Virus record (IMG/VR): IMGVR_UViG_3300007735_000726
Location: 1 to 40,924 of that record
DNA length: 40,924 bases
Origin: a virus
Direction: 5' to 3' (one strand)
In this document: positions 27,312 to 35,676 of the stretch, in pieces
Layout of the letters: each line of letters begins with the position of its first letter
Numbering within the stretch: the stretch's first letter is position 1
Translations under genes and position numbers: made by a program
The notes under the pieces: generated by a model
What the model was told of the DNA's origin: nothing
The model's input: only the letters and a program-made list of their open reading frames with translations
Database searches by the model: none

Positions 27312-29175
27312 AGTTGACCGAATATGGCGCGCAAGACGCCCACCACTTGCCGTCCGCGCGGCCACGGAACTGGAAGCACGTAACCGCGCCGCTCTTGGCT
27401 GGCAGGTTAGTTGAGAAGTTCGTATCAAACTCGGAATCAAACGAAATCGTGTACGGCCCAGCGCCTTGCGTGATGTACAGCGTGAGCGAGTCCGCCGCTG
27501 TCGGCGTGTACGGGCTGGCGATGGTTGTATTGGCCGTCAGCGTGATCTCAATGGGCGTTGATCCGCCGCCGGTCCCGGTGCTGCCTCCAGCGACAAATGA
27601 GCCAGTGCTGCCGCCGCTAGTTGATCCGCCGGCGACCGCCTTCCAAAACTCCACAGCCCCGCCGAGACGGTTTGTTGAAATGGCCTTCACGGTGAACTGC
27701 AACCACTGCCCGAACACATCGCGGAGGGACACCTCGCGGATCAGATACGTCCCGCTGCTTACGTTGAAATAGCTGTTTTCGATGGTCTGCAACTGCCCAG
27801 GCCGCAGCGTGTGGCATGTGGCTTCGACCTGTTGGTCCGTCTCGTAGGTAATCTCGACGGCGTTGTTTTTTCGCGCCGACACCAGCGCCAAGCCTTCCGC
27901 CGCCGCCTGCTGCTGGCCGATGCCGGGGCGGTCGAACGGTAGCGCGTAGATGCCGGATGCGCCCTCTAGCGTGGCCGTGGCCGAGATATCGGCGGTGTCC
28001 TCAACCGCAATGGTATTTGCGCCAAACTTTCGATAGACCACGCGGAGTGTATCGGCGGCGGTCAGCACCGCTTCGTCGGCGTCCTGCCGAATGTAGACCT
28101 TGCCGAGTTCGTAATAATAGGCCCGGTCGGAGTCCGTCAGCCATTGGGCAAACTCTTTGTCCTCGTCATTGACCTGGATACGAACGATCTGGCCCACTGG
28201 ATTCGCAAGGGACCATTTGACCGTGCTGCCGTCGCCCGTGAACGTCTCGTCCTCGTAGCCGATCTGCTCGATGTCCACGTTGACCAGCGCGGAGTTGCAT
28301 TTGTCTTCTCGCGTGGTGCGGACTCGGATATTCCGGTAGTTACCGCTGGACGCCGTGATTGAGAATGGAGCAGTTGCAAACGTGCGCGGCTTGAAATATA
28401 GCTCGCGCTCCTCGTCAATCCACCAGACGTAGTTCGAGGCGTCGGCAAGCGCGGCAATGGCGGCAGATACTGAAGTTGCGGCGTCGAAGATGACCGTATC
28501 AACCACCGCGCCGAGGTCGATATTCGATGTGCCAAGCGGCTCAGATGTGGCCGCATCGGCGAGTAGGTCGGCGACGATCAGCCCAGCCCGGTTAGTGATG
28601 AGGATTTGGTCCAGTGTACCGGCATCGGTTAGGTTGACCGCAGCCCCGCCAGCCGTCAGGGAAAGTTGAAGCGCGGCGCCGCTGGCGCTGATGACGTAAT
28701 ACTCAACGGTGGCATCCAGCCCGCCAGGAATTGCGCCGTTGGCATGGGCCTTGACGCGCACCCGGTCGCCGTTGCTGAGTCCGTGCGCAATGGTGCAGGT
28801 CAGCGTATCGGTGCCAGCGTTAGCCGTGTACTCAAAGTTCCGCTCGTATAGCAGCGGACGACCGGTTGCGCCGTCGTAGCAGAAGCGCTTGTCTAGATAC
28901 TGCTCCCAGGACACCGCGCGGATCGCGTAATAGCGGCCCGTTGGCGCTGCCTCGGTAATGGACCGCTCGTCCACCTCATCCACGGAGCCGGCCCATAGCT
29001 TCGTCGCGCCCTCGAATAGTTCGAGGTCTTTGCCGACGACCGGGCGGTAGCTGCCATCAGCGCTCTTGACCGTCACATTCAACCCGGCCCGCTGGCCGAG
29101 AGAATAGGACATGTCGAGCGTACCGGGCATAGCCTCTACAGTCGTGCCGTCGATTTTGATAATGGGATCAGGCAT
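27304..29175 (-). CDS. tail tip / baseplate hub protein, 623 aa
   Basis: Begins MPDPIIKIDGTTVEAMPGTL and continues with GSVDEVDERSITEAAPTGRY and YAIRAVSWEQYLDKRFCYDG, the strand pattern of phage hub proteins (Dit/Tal or gp27-like N-terminal domain). An inserted domain (~110-190, NAGTDTLTCTIAHGLSNGDR) looks Ig- or carbohydrate-binding-like. The C-terminal part has a Gly/Ser linker (GGSTSGGSTGSFVAGGSTGT) and a small terminal domain. It starts on the base after the tape-measure stop, the standard place for the tail tip. Confidence 0.7.
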   Translation of the reverse strand: MPDPIIKIDGTTVEAMPGTLDMSYSLGQRAGLNVTVKSADGSYRPVVGKDLELFEGATKLWAGSVDEVDERSITEAAPTGRYYAIRAVSWEQYLDKRFCYDGATGRPLLYERNFEYTANAGTDTLTCTIAHGLSNGDRVRVKAHANGAIPGGLDATVEYYVISASGAALQLSLTAGGAAVNLTDAGTLDQILITNRAGLIVADLLADAATSEPLGTSNIDLGAVVDTVIFDAATSVSAAIAALADASNYVWWIDEERELYFKPRTFATAPFSITASSGNYRNIRVRTTREDKCNSALVNVDIEQIGYEDETFTGDGSTVKWSLANPVGQIVRIQVNDEDKEFAQWLTDSDRAYYYELGKVYIRQDADEAVLTAADTLRVVYRKFGANTIAVEDTADISATATLEGASGIYALPFDRPGIGQQQAAAEGLALVSARKNNAVEITYETDQQVEATCHTLRPGQLQTIENSYFNVSSGTYLIREVSLRDVFGQWLQFTVKAISTNRLGGAVEFWKAVAGGSTSGGSTGSFVAGGSTGTGGGSTPIEITLTANTTIASPYTPTAADSLTLYITQGAGPYTISFDSEFDTNFSTNLPAKSGAVTCFQFRGRADGKWWASCAPYSVNYE

Positions 29176-31518
29176 TTAGCCGCGAGGAATTACGCCGTAC
29201 TGTTTGAGGGTCCGCGTGATCTCTTCGAGTGCGGCTTTCGGATCGCCGCCATTGAGGTTGATGGTTACCGTGGTTCCGCCAGCCATCGCACCCTTCCCGA
29301 GGAGGTCGTAAATATTGAGGTTGGTCTTCCACATGTCGTCCAACTTGGCAAACAGGTGAGCTTCCCGCAGCCACGAATCCGCGCGGAGGTTGGCGAGGTC
29401 GTTGGCGGTTTGCAGCGTGTGCTTTACGATCAGATCGAGGGATTTATTCATCCCCATCATTTGGAAGTTTCCAATGACTGACGACACGGCACTGACCACA
29501 CCGGCGACCGCGCCCACAATAGCTGTAGCCCCGCCAGAAGCAACTGCTCCCCCAACCGAGCCAGCGGCACTAGCTGCCCCGCCGCCAATACTGCCAGCCG
29601 CACCCGCGATACTTCCACCAGCGCTTCCGGCTGCGGAGAATACGGTACCGCCGGCAGACGTAGCGCCGCCGAATACCTTACCCATCAGCCCGCCCACATC
29701 AAATAGCTTATTGGTCAGCTTTTGTAGCGCGCCTTCAATGAGTAATCGCGTGATGCTTTGCGCGGCCTGCTTGGCCACGTTCACGAACATGTCGCCCAGC
29801 TTTCCGCCTTTGAAAATCACGTCGGTGATGCCGCGCGATAGGTCAGTCACAACGGTGGATACCTGCTGCATCGCGGCTTTGCCGACTTTGCCCAGGTCTT
29901 TGTAGCGCGCAACGATGGCCGCGTGCTGCTCCTTGGTCATCATGCCTTCTGGCCCAATGTTTTTACCGCCGCGCACAAAGTCTTCAAACCCACCCGGCCC
30001 CGGCAACCCTGCATCTGGTGCCTTCGGCAGTTTCTTGAAATCAATGGCGTTCAGGTTGCCGAGGTCTGGCGCATCGGACAATTGCCGATAAGACACGAAT
30101 AGGATATCCAGTGCCTTGGCGGCGCGCATGGCAGCATCAGCCGTCACCACGCCATACCGCTGCATGATGTCGGCGAGTTTGTCGATCTGCTCTTGCTTCT
30201 GCTTGGCGGCGTCCTTGAAACGCTCGAATAGTGCCAGAAGGTCGGAGGACGGCAGCTTCGCCGACTCCATGGCCTTGGCGTGCTTTTCGACGGCAGTCGT
30301 GGCGGCGGTGTGCGCTTCCGCGGATTTGGCTACCTGCTCCGTCTGCGGTGCAAGCACCTGCATGTAGCCCATAATGGCCGCGGTGCCAGCGCTGAATGCT
30401 ACAGGCGTGCCGGTGCCAGCTCGCTCGTTCAACTTCTCCAGTGCTTGCGCCGTGGTGTCGATAGGCTTTCCGCCGTGCTGGATCAGCCAATTGAGGAACA
30501 GGCCAACGCCAGCGGCGGCGGCTCCAGCGGCGACACCGGCAACGGACAGGCTGGCGGCAAAGCCTTTAAGAAGCGGGATGCCTTTATTGAGCACGCCGAC
30601 GATAAGCAACCCGGTTTCCGCTAATTTTGCAAGTCCAGTCACCACAATCGGAGTGGCGACAAGAATTCCGCCCAATGATAGGGCTAATTTCTGAGTTTCC
30701 GGCGAGAGTTCTTGAAACGCCGCCGCGAGTGCCTTTGCGCGTTCAATACCCGGCGTGAGGAAATCGTCCAGCACCCGCTGCGCGATAGGCAGAAGCGTCT
30801 TGCCAAACTCCGCAGCCGCATCCTTCGCGGCCATCTGGATATTCTCCCAGGAGTTTTTGTACGTGTTCCCAGCGCGCTCACCCTTGGCCAGTTCGTCGGT
30901 GATGATCTGGATGAACTGCTGAGAAGAGATGCCCAGCTTCTCGAACGTCTTTGCGGGGTCGCCGAGCGCCTCCGGCCCAAACTTTTCCTTGATAATGGCG
31001 GCAAGTTGCGGGATGCGCTCAATGATTGGATCTAGGTTTTCTTTCGTCACCTTGCCGACAGCGCCCAATTGCGACAACTGGCGGATCACCTCGTTGAAGT
31101 CCTCGCGCCCGCCGCCGACGACAGCCAGCGCGTTGCCGAGTTCGCCCATGATGCGGCGGGATTGGTCGGCGGAATTGCCAAGGATTTGCAGCCGGATCGT
31201 GCCTTTTACGGCCTCTTCCAGCCCCAACCCAGGCAGTTTCGCCACTTCGCGCAGCTTCGCCATTTCCGCCGCCGTGGCTTCGCTCGACTTCATCACTGCC
31301 TTGAGGCCCATGGTGAGCGATTCCATGTCACTGCCGGCCTTGATGGCGGCAGCGCCAGCGGCGATCAGCGGAGCGGAGAAGCCAATAGAGAGCGCGGTAC
31401 CGGCGGCGGTGACGTCGGCGGCAAAGCGCTTGACTTTATTGAGGGAGCGGTCGACGGTTTTATCGAATTCGTCTGTACTCGCGCCAATACGCACGATAAG
31501 GTTAGAAAGTATGGGCAT
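29176..31518 (-). CDS. tape measure protein
   Basis: 780 residues. The N-terminal tape-measure domain (MPILSNLIVRIGASTDEFDK, TVDRSLNKVKRFAADVTAAG, SDMESLTMGLKAVMKSSEAT) is followed by LAKGERAGNTYKNSWENIQM, a segment usual in this family. The middle has hydrophobic helices (ASLSVAGVAAGAAAAGVGLF) and a Gly/Ala/Ser-rich stretch (~600-680). The family sets tail length at roughly 0.15 nm per residue, suggesting a tail of about 115-120 nm. It follows the frameshifted chaperone genes, as in most siphoviruses. Confidence 0.92.
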   Translation of the reverse strand: MPILSNLIVRIGASTDEFDKTVDRSLNKVKRFAADVTAAGTALSIGFSAPLIAAGAAAIKAGSDMESLTMGLKAVMKSSEATAAEMAKLREVAKLPGLGLEEAVKGTIRLQILGNSADQSRRIMGELGNALAVVGGGREDFNEVIRQLSQLGAVGKVTKENLDPIIERIPQLAAIIKEKFGPEALGDPAKTFEKLGISSQQFIQIITDELAKGERAGNTYKNSWENIQMAAKDAAAEFGKTLLPIAQRVLDDFLTPGIERAKALAAAFQELSPETQKLALSLGGILVATPIVVTGLAKLAETGLLIVGVLNKGIPLLKGFAASLSVAGVAAGAAAAGVGLFLNWLIQHGGKPIDTTAQALEKLNERAGTGTPVAFSAGTAAIMGYMQVLAPQTEQVAKSAEAHTAATTAVEKHAKAMESAKLPSSDLLALFERFKDAAKQKQEQIDKLADIMQRYGVVTADAAMRAAKALDILFVSYRQLSDAPDLGNLNAIDFKKLPKAPDAGLPGPGGFEDFVRGGKNIGPEGMMTKEQHAAIVARYKDLGKVGKAAMQQVSTVVTDLSRGITDVIFKGGKLGDMFVNVAKQAAQSITRLLIEGALQKLTNKLFDVGGLMGKVFGGATSAGGTVFSAAGSAGGSIAGAAGSIGGGAASAAGSVGGAVASGGATAIVGAVAGVVSAVSSVIGNFQMMGMNKSLDLIVKHTLQTANDLANLRADSWLREAHLFAKLDDMWKTNLNIYDLLGKGAMAGGTTVTINLNGGDPKAALEEITRTLKQYGVIPRG

Positions 31519-31521
31519 TGG

Positions 31522-32042
31522 CTACCGTCGTCTAATTGGCGTTGGGGGTGTTTGTGGTTGGGCTTTTTGGGCTTTTTCCTGCTCGTCAGCTTTGAGCTTC
31601 AGATAGCAGACCCATTCGGTGAGTTCAGAGGAGGGCATCGCGGCAGTGAGTTCCGCCACGGTTTTATGCAGGATTTCGGCGAGGGCGAAAAGAAATCGCC
31701 GCTCGCCTACGAGTTTTTTTCCAGGTCGTCGGCGGCTTTGTCGGTGAGGCCGGAAAGCTCGCAAATCTTCGTCGCGATGCGGTCGATGACATCGCCGGAT
31801 TTGCCCAGGAGCATGTCCTGGTGCGCTTTCTCAAACAGTTTTGCGCCCGTTGCCGGGTCCGTGGCGCAGTCGATAATCAAACGCACGGCGGCGGCGTGCG
31901 GGATGTTCTTCGCGTTAGCGCCGAACTCCACCCGCTCCTTGGCCGTCATCTCCCGAACCCCGATCTCCACTCCCCACTCGGGAATCGTGATCGTGTCCGT
32001 TTTCAGCGTTACCGCTGAGATCCTCTCCAGAATCGTACTCAT
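31522..32042 (-). CDS. tail assembly chaperone, -1 frameshift fusion (GT-like), 173 aa
   Basis: Join of the 110 in-frame residues of the short chaperone with a 63-residue -1-frame extension beginning LVGERRFLFALAEILHKTVA, then ELTAAMPSSELTEWVCYLKL. The extension carries the T-domain pattern (A.IL..TV.EL...M.SSEL.EW..Y..L). It has no good start of its own, and the two frames meet at a classic slippery heptamer. In lambda the ratio of G to GT controls tube assembly around the tape measure. Confidence 0.85.
31707..32042 (-). CDS. tail assembly chaperone (G-like), 111 aa
   Basis: AAAGGAG lies 5 bases before the ATG, fixing the start. Sequence: MSTILERISAVTLKTDTITI, PEWGVEIGVREMTAKERVEF, then a helical domain (LIIDCATDPATGAKLFEKAH). 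This is the usual short product between tail tube and tape measure. The ORF ends EKNS-stop, two codons after the slippery site, so most ribosomes make this form and a minority make the extended form. Confidence 0.88.
   Translation of the reverse strand: MSTILERISAVTLKTDTITIPEWGVEIGVREMTAKERVEFGANAKNIPHAAAVRLIIDCATDPATGAKLFEKAHQDMLLGKSGDVIDRIATKICELSGLTDKAADDLEKNS
31713..31719 (-). promoter_or_regulatory. -1 ribosomal frameshift site A AAA AAC
   Basis: On the minus strand the frame reads GAA AAA AAC TCG TAG. The heptamer A AAA AAC (31719 to 31713) is the canonical tandem-slip sequence. Slipping back one base turns TCG TAG into CTC GTA GGC GAG, opening the T-like extension. It is followed by a GC-rich region that could fold (GGCGAGCGGCG). 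Confidence 0.9.
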
Positions 32043-32187
32043 TTGGCTCCTTTGCCTTGATCGTGATGGGGCCGGGCAGGTTCAATACCCACCCGTTCCG
32101 GTAGTCGATTTCCGCGCCGTCGCGGCAGACGCGGTTGATTTCAGACTCGGGGACGACGAGCGCCCGCGCCTGTTTGTCGTAGTGCAT
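31915..32187 (-). CDS. small tail-region protein overlapping the chaperone, 90 aa
   Basis: The start MHYDKQARALVVPESEINRV lies 4 bases after the stop of the second tube gene. The first ~48 residues look like a real domain (CRDGAEIDYRNGWVLNLPGP, ITIKAKEP). The remainder (from NEYDSGEDLSG) overlaps the chaperone by 128 bases in another frame and is Gly/Asp-rich. Either the tail is tolerated read-through or it has its own function. No family recognised. Confidence 0.5.
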   Translation of the reverse strand: MHYDKQARALVVPESEINRVCRDGAEIDYRNGWVLNLPGPITIKAKEPNEYDSGEDLSGNAENGHDHDSRVGSGDRGSGDDGQGAGGVRR

Positions 32188-32191
32188 ATCG

Positions 32192-32803
32192 TTAAGAACT
32201 CGCGAAGTCGATCTCTCCATGCAGAGAGAAGGACACGTTTTCTTTGAGCAGTTCGTTTTCGCCGCTGCTGATACCGACCGAACTACAATGGCCGCACGCC
32301 ATGAAACGAATGTTCGACGACTGATTCACGTACAGCGCCAGGACGTAGTAACTGCCTAGGTTTGTGCTGGTGAAGTAGGCGTCATTGAGAAACCGCTGAA
32401 ACGTCACGGAACCCGAGCGATTGACCAGAGTCCGTTCCTTCCAGGCATCGCCAAAAGTATGCGATTCCTCAAGTATGACTTCGGTGTCAAGCGACCACTC
32501 AAAGCCCTGCGCGGCCTGCGCCAGCGTCAGGTATTTGGCCGTCACTGTAATCGTTCCAGACGCCGTGTAGCCATTCGTAAGGGTGATCTTGCCGGATGCA
32601 AAGCCAACTTGATAGTTGGTCTTCGGCACCGTTGCCACGCCGTCGAGAACGGTTACGGACGAGTTGGGGTCAATCGCGCGCTTGGCCGCGTTGGTGATTT
32701 GGTAGACACCACTGCCGAGGGAGGTCACGGCCTCCCCCGTCATCGTGGTGCCGGTTCCGCTGGCGATGTAGATGTCGGCTGCGTTGCCTGCTTGTACGGC
32801 CAT
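32192..32803 (-). CDS. second tail tube paralog, 203 aa
   Basis: Begins MAVQAGNAADIYIASGTGTT. Residues ~105-150 (WSLDTEVILEESHTFGDAWK, then ERTLVNRSGSVTFQRFLND) align with LDIQTGLEETQSFGDTWKER of the neighbouring 126-residue tube protein, so the two are paralogs. It has an extra ~80-residue insertion near the N-terminus (GVYQITNAAKRAIDPNSSVT) and Cys in RFMACGHCSSVG. It may form part of the tube, a terminator ring or a decorating subunit. Confidence 0.7.
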   Translation of the reverse strand: MAVQAGNAADIYIASGTGTTMTGEAVTSLGSGVYQITNAAKRAIDPNSSVTVLDGVATVPKTNYQVGFASGKITLTNGYTASGTITVTAKYLTLAQAAQGFEWSLDTEVILEESHTFGDAWKERTLVNRSGSVTFQRFLNDAYFTSTNLGSYYVLALYVNQSSNIRFMACGHCSSVGISSGENELLKENVSFSLHGEIDFASS

Positions 32804-32812
32804 TTAGGCTCC

Positions 32813-33193
32813 TTAGTTGTAGGTCAGCGCGCCAGTGCCGGTGAAGGTGTACGACACCGTCACAAGGCCGTTTTCAGACGCAGACATGGACGCTTGGACG
32901 AACGCCGAACCGCTGTAGTAGTTCGTGCCGTCAATGTAGAAGCGCATGGTGGCCGTGGTTCCGCCGAGGAACGCCGTTTTGAGCGCGATGTGGCCGTTGG
33001 TGTCGGTAGTGTCCCAGCGGCCAGCGCCGGAGCCAGACCACTCTTTGATAGTGGCGGTGCGCTCTTTCCAGGTGTCGCCAAAGGACTGGGTTTCCTCCAG
33101 CCCGGTCTGGATGTCGAGCGTGTACGAGTCCATTTCGGCGACGGTGTTCGCGCCGACCTTGAGCGAGGCGGCATTGCCTACATAAACAGCCAT
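32813..33193 (-). CDS. major tail tube protein, 126 aa
   Basis: Begins MAVYVGNAASLKVGANTVAE and has the compact strand pattern of siphovirus tube proteins: SYTLDIQTGLEETQSFGDTW, then ATMRFYIDGTNYYSGSAFVQ and ENGLVTVSYTFTGTGALTY. GGGAG precedes the start. It is placed after the neck genes and before the chaperones, the standard slot of the major tail protein. Confidence 0.75.
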   Translation of the reverse strand: MAVYVGNAASLKVGANTVAEMDSYTLDIQTGLEETQSFGDTWKERTATIKEWSGSGAGRWDTTDTNGHIALKTAFLGGTTATMRFYIDGTNYYSGSAFVQASMSASENGLVTVSYTFTGTGALTYN

Positions 33194-33205
33194 ATTGGCT
33201 CCCTT

Positions 33206-33220
33206 CTGCCGTCTCGGCAG
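33206..33220. repeat. short hairpin upstream of the tube gene
   Basis: CTGCCG and CGGCAG form a 6-bp stem with a 3-base loop in the 79-base gap between the DUF3168-like gene and the tube gene. A second GC inverted repeat (GGCGG ... CCGCC, about 33236-33261) lies next to it. Hairpins here may protect or separate the highly expressed tube mRNA. Confidence 0.4.
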
Positions 33221-33272
33221 TAGTTAGAAGTGGGTGGCGGAACATCTCTCGACGTGCCGCCGGCACCCGCGC

Positions 33273-33698
33273 CTAAATGGCGTGGATGATGTCAAATTCA
33301 AGAACTACGGCATAGAGCTTCTGGTTCGTCTCTAGGTCGTTTTCAAACTCGTTACGCCGACCATTTAGGTGCGTGCTGTAGACCGTCAACGATGCCGCGG
33401 CGGTCGTGATTTCGGAGGCGTGGTTGATGACGTTGGCGTATACCAAGTCAGCTAGATCTTCCGCGGCCTTCGGGTTGCCCTGCGCCATGCAGTACAGCGC
33501 AACAGGGCGGCGAGTGGCGGTCGGCGCAGTAGATCCGATGGAGTGAAACGGCGCGCTGTCGATCACCTCGATGACGATGGCCGGATAGTCGGTCGTGCGT
33601 CCCTGGTCGGCGTGCATGTCATAGACGCGCGTGCCGACTAGATCGGTGATTGCTGATACGGTCTGGATGTACTTGTAAAGCGCCTGATAGATTCTCAT
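33273..33698 (-). CDS. DUF3168-like tail terminator / completion protein, 141 aa
   Basis: MRIYQALYKYIQTVSAITDL, VGTRVYDMHADQGRTTDYPA, IVIEV is the DUF3168 layout (short helix, then VxxRVY and YPxIVI). The C-terminal YAVVLEFDIIHAI is the expected last strand. Members close the tail tube at the neck. The ATG overlaps the previous stop (ATGA). Confidence 0.8.
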   Translation of the reverse strand: MRIYQALYKYIQTVSAITDLVGTRVYDMHADQGRTTDYPAIVIEVIDSAPFHSIGSTAPTATRRPVALYCMAQGNPKAAEDLADLVYANVINHASEITTAAASLTVYSTHLNGRRNEFENDLETNQKLYAVVLEFDIIHAI

Positions 33699-34222
33699 GC
33701 AGCACGCCCCAGCGCATCGAATGCGGCCTTAACACGCGATTCCAGCAGCCGTTTCACGTTGTTGCGCTGCGCCTTGATGGCATCGCGGAAAAACGGGATT
33801 TCGCGGCTTCCGGGGTGTTGCACTTTCTTCGCAAATCGCTTAAACAAATTGCCGAACACCAGGAACTTCTTATTCTTCGGCGTGATGATATGCGCCTTGG
33901 TCCCGAACTCGACTAAGTGCGCGTGTGGTGCGGCTTTCTTTAGCGAGAATGCGAACGCTTGGAGGAAGGTCTTAAATTGCCGCCCAGCAGCCGCAGCAAG
34001 CGATTTTCTCAGCCCGCCGGGGGCGATGGCCGTCCCGCGATAATTCGTTGCGTATGGGGCGATTGGGGCGCGGGCGCGGGCCGCATCGCTAATGAGGTTG
34101 GCACCGTCGAGGAGCGCGGCGCGCACTTCCTCGCCGTGCGCCGTTTTCTTGAGTTTCTCAAGCTGGCCCGCTAGTTCCGTCATGCCCTCGACTTTGATTT
34201 TCAAATCGTCACCTCGGAACAC
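33695..34222 (-). CDS. HK97 gp10-like neck protein, 175 aa
   Basis: KVEGMTELAGQLEKLKKTAH, then LLDGANLISDAARARAPIAP, follows the HK97 gp10 family (tail completion/neck). HAHLVEFGTKAHIITPKNKK is the typical H..VEFGT segment. The start is uncertain: GTG at 34222 (given) or TTG at 34204, which has GAGGTG upstream. It overlaps the head-closure gene by up to 22 bases. Confidence 0.8.
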   Translation of the reverse strand: MFRGDDLKIKVEGMTELAGQLEKLKKTAHGEEVRAALLDGANLISDAARARAPIAPYATNYRGTAIAPGGLRKSLAAAAGRQFKTFLQAFAFSLKKAAPHAHLVEFGTKAHIITPKNKKFLVFGNLFKRFAKKVQHPGSREIPFFRDAIKAQRNNVKRLLESRVKAAFDALGRAA

Positions 34223-34542
34223 TGGAGGGAAAGCATTTCGTTGCGCTCGTCGGGGTTAGCGATGGCGCGGATGTTGAAATAGCGGGCGGCGTCGGAGTTC
34301 TTCGGGTCGGTGTACTTTACTCGCATATCTGCGGTGATCCCCGCTTTGTAGCGCACCGCGATGGCGTGCGTGAGGTCGCTGATGGTCTGCTTGGCTGCAA
34401 AGAACTCGCGCCCGCCGCTGGTTTCAATTGATCCCCAGCACTCGGCATAGGTAGCCCAGGTCTCCGTGCGGTCGCCGTTGGCGTCAACGGACAGGCTTTT
34501 CTGCTCAATGAGTAGCCAGTGGTGAAGTTGACCGGCGCGCAT
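34201..34542 (-). CDS. head closure protein, 113 aa
   Basis: The start MRAGQLHHWLLIEQKSLSVD overlaps the connector stop as TAATG; the much longer ORF upstream of it is out-of-frame connector sequence. The DANGDRTETWATYAECWGSI pattern and SGGREFFAAKQTISDLTHAI, then VRYKAGITADMRVKY, are those of SPP1 gp16/HK97-type head-closure proteins, which plug the connector ring. Confidence 0.85.
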   Translation of the reverse strand: MRAGQLHHWLLIEQKSLSVDANGDRTETWATYAECWGSIETSGGREFFAAKQTISDLTHAIAVRYKAGITADMRVKYTDPKNSDAARYFNIRAIANPDERNEMLSLQCSEVTI

Positions 34543-35132
34543 TAGTAGATCCGCCAATTGACCAGCAGCGCGCGGGAGCCGAGTTCCAGCGCCTTGCTTT
34601 CGACGCTGGCCGAGTTGCCCAGGACGACATCTTCGCGGTGTTCGTACAAGTGCGCCGCAATGAGAAGGATGGCCGCTTGGATGTCGTATGGCACATCCGC
34701 TGCCGTGGTCCACCCGCATACAAACTGAATTTCGATAGGGTCGAGGACGCGCAGTGTTGTGGATGGCCATGATTGCCCATAGGACAGCGCCAGGACGCCA
34801 GGATCGCGGGCGGTGGATACTTCCCAGTAGTCGGCGGAAAACGTGGTCTGAGTGCCTGCCGTGTCCGTATATTTCACATGCGTGACGGACTGAAGTTGGC
34901 CGAACGGCATTTCGATCCGGTCGCCGCACGAAAACGCATCGAGAAACCACTTCCACGTCTGCGTCACCAGCTTGCGCCCGGTGATCTTTTCCACAAACGC
35001 CTCCGCCGCTCGCACGTATGGCTGATACTGCTCGGCTGGTTGGCCGGCAGCGCGGGCGTGCGCCTCCATCTGCGCATCCGTGATGGCAAATTCAGTCGGC
35101 GCGGTGACGAGGGTGTAGGCGTAGGAGGTCAT
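34542..35132 (-). CDS. head-tail connector protein (phiE125 gp8-like), 196 aa
   Basis: Contains EFAITDAQMEAHARAAGQPA, then AAEAFVEKITGRKLVTQTWK, the helical head of the phiE125 gp8/HK97 gp6 family; a strand region (SVTHVKYTDTAGTQTTFSAD); and a final helix (DIQAAILLIAAHLYEHREDV), the usual DI..AIL.L.AHWYE.RE motif. It forms the dodecameric ring under the portal. It lies just after a hairpin terminator. Confidence 0.88.
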   Translation of the reverse strand: MTSYAYTLVTAPTEFAITDAQMEAHARAAGQPAEQYQPYVRAAEAFVEKITGRKLVTQTWKWFLDAFSCGDRIEMPFGQLQSVTHVKYTDTAGTQTTFSADYWEVSTARDPGVLALSYGQSWPSTTLRVLDPIEIQFVCGWTTAADVPYDIQAAILLIAAHLYEHREDVVLGNSASVESKALELGSRALLVNWRIY

Positions 35133-35135
35133 GGG

Positions 35136-35161
35136 AAAAAGTGGGGCGGAGGAGCCGCCCC
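35136..35161 (-). terminator. intrinsic terminator/attenuator after the decoration gene
   Basis: GGGGCGG and CCGCCCC form a perfect 7-bp GC stem with a 5-base loop, followed on the minus strand by ACTTTTTCCC. It sits between the capsid-decoration pair and the connector genes, so partial termination would keep capsid expression above that of the low-copy neck proteins. Confidence 0.65.
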
Positions 35162-35180
35162 GGTTCGGAGGAGGGAAGGG

Positions 35181-35654
35181 TTAGTCGATGGCCGAGTTGG
35201 TCGCGGAGCCGCCGAACTTGGGACCAATGAGCGCGATGGCAATACCGCCCAACACGGGCGAATCCACTACCTCAACGGCCTTCAAGCGGACATACTTGTA
35301 GCCCGCGCTGGCGAGTTCCTGCGCGTCCACCTGCACGGCGTAAATCTGCGATGAGCCGGCGGTGGTGGTGAACCCAGCGGAGGTAGCCGCCGTCACAGCG
35401 CCCTGCGTATCGTTTGACGTGATGGCCTTGTAGTAGAACGCGACCGCCGTCGTGTTGGACGGGGTAACGTCATCGCAGGCCTCGACGGTGATCGTGCTGG
35501 TCCCGGTCGTCCCAACGCCCTTGTAGACGAGAAACAGCGCGCCCTGGTGGTTGGAGACATCGACAACATCGGAGGCGACGGTACCGGAGAAGGCATCGGC
35601 CACCGGATCGATGCCCTTAATGAAGTGCTGATTTTGGAGTTCTTCGTAACGCAT
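35181..35654 (-). CDS. probable capsid decoration protein, 157 aa
   Basis: MRYEELQNQHFIKGIDPVAD, then AFSGTVASDVVDVSNHQGAL, is followed by a beta-rich domain (TVEACDDVTPSNTTAVAFYY) and KYVRLKAVEVVDSPVLGGIA. It lies between the capsid and connector genes, with hairpins on both sides, as expected for an abundant head protein. I recall similar proteins in that position in other siphoviruses. Decoration is inferred from position and strand content. Confidence 0.6.
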   Translation of the reverse strand: MRYEELQNQHFIKGIDPVADAFSGTVASDVVDVSNHQGALFLVYKGVGTTGTSTITVEACDDVTPSNTTAVAFYYKAITSNDTQGAVTAATSAGFTTTAGSSQIYAVQVDAQELASAGYKYVRLKAVEVVDSPVLGGIAIALIGPKFGGSATNSAID

Positions 35655-35676
35655 GGTTTTCCTTTCGTTTCATGCG

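Noticed and set aside
31069-32247. 392-codon plus-strand frame opposite the tape measure and chaperones
   Set aside because: Shadow of well-supported tail genes; no ribosome binding site or family features.
34201-34956. 251-residue version of the head closure protein
   Set aside because: The extra 138 residues are out-of-frame connector sequence; a TAATG overlap start at 34542 gives the normal 113-residue protein.
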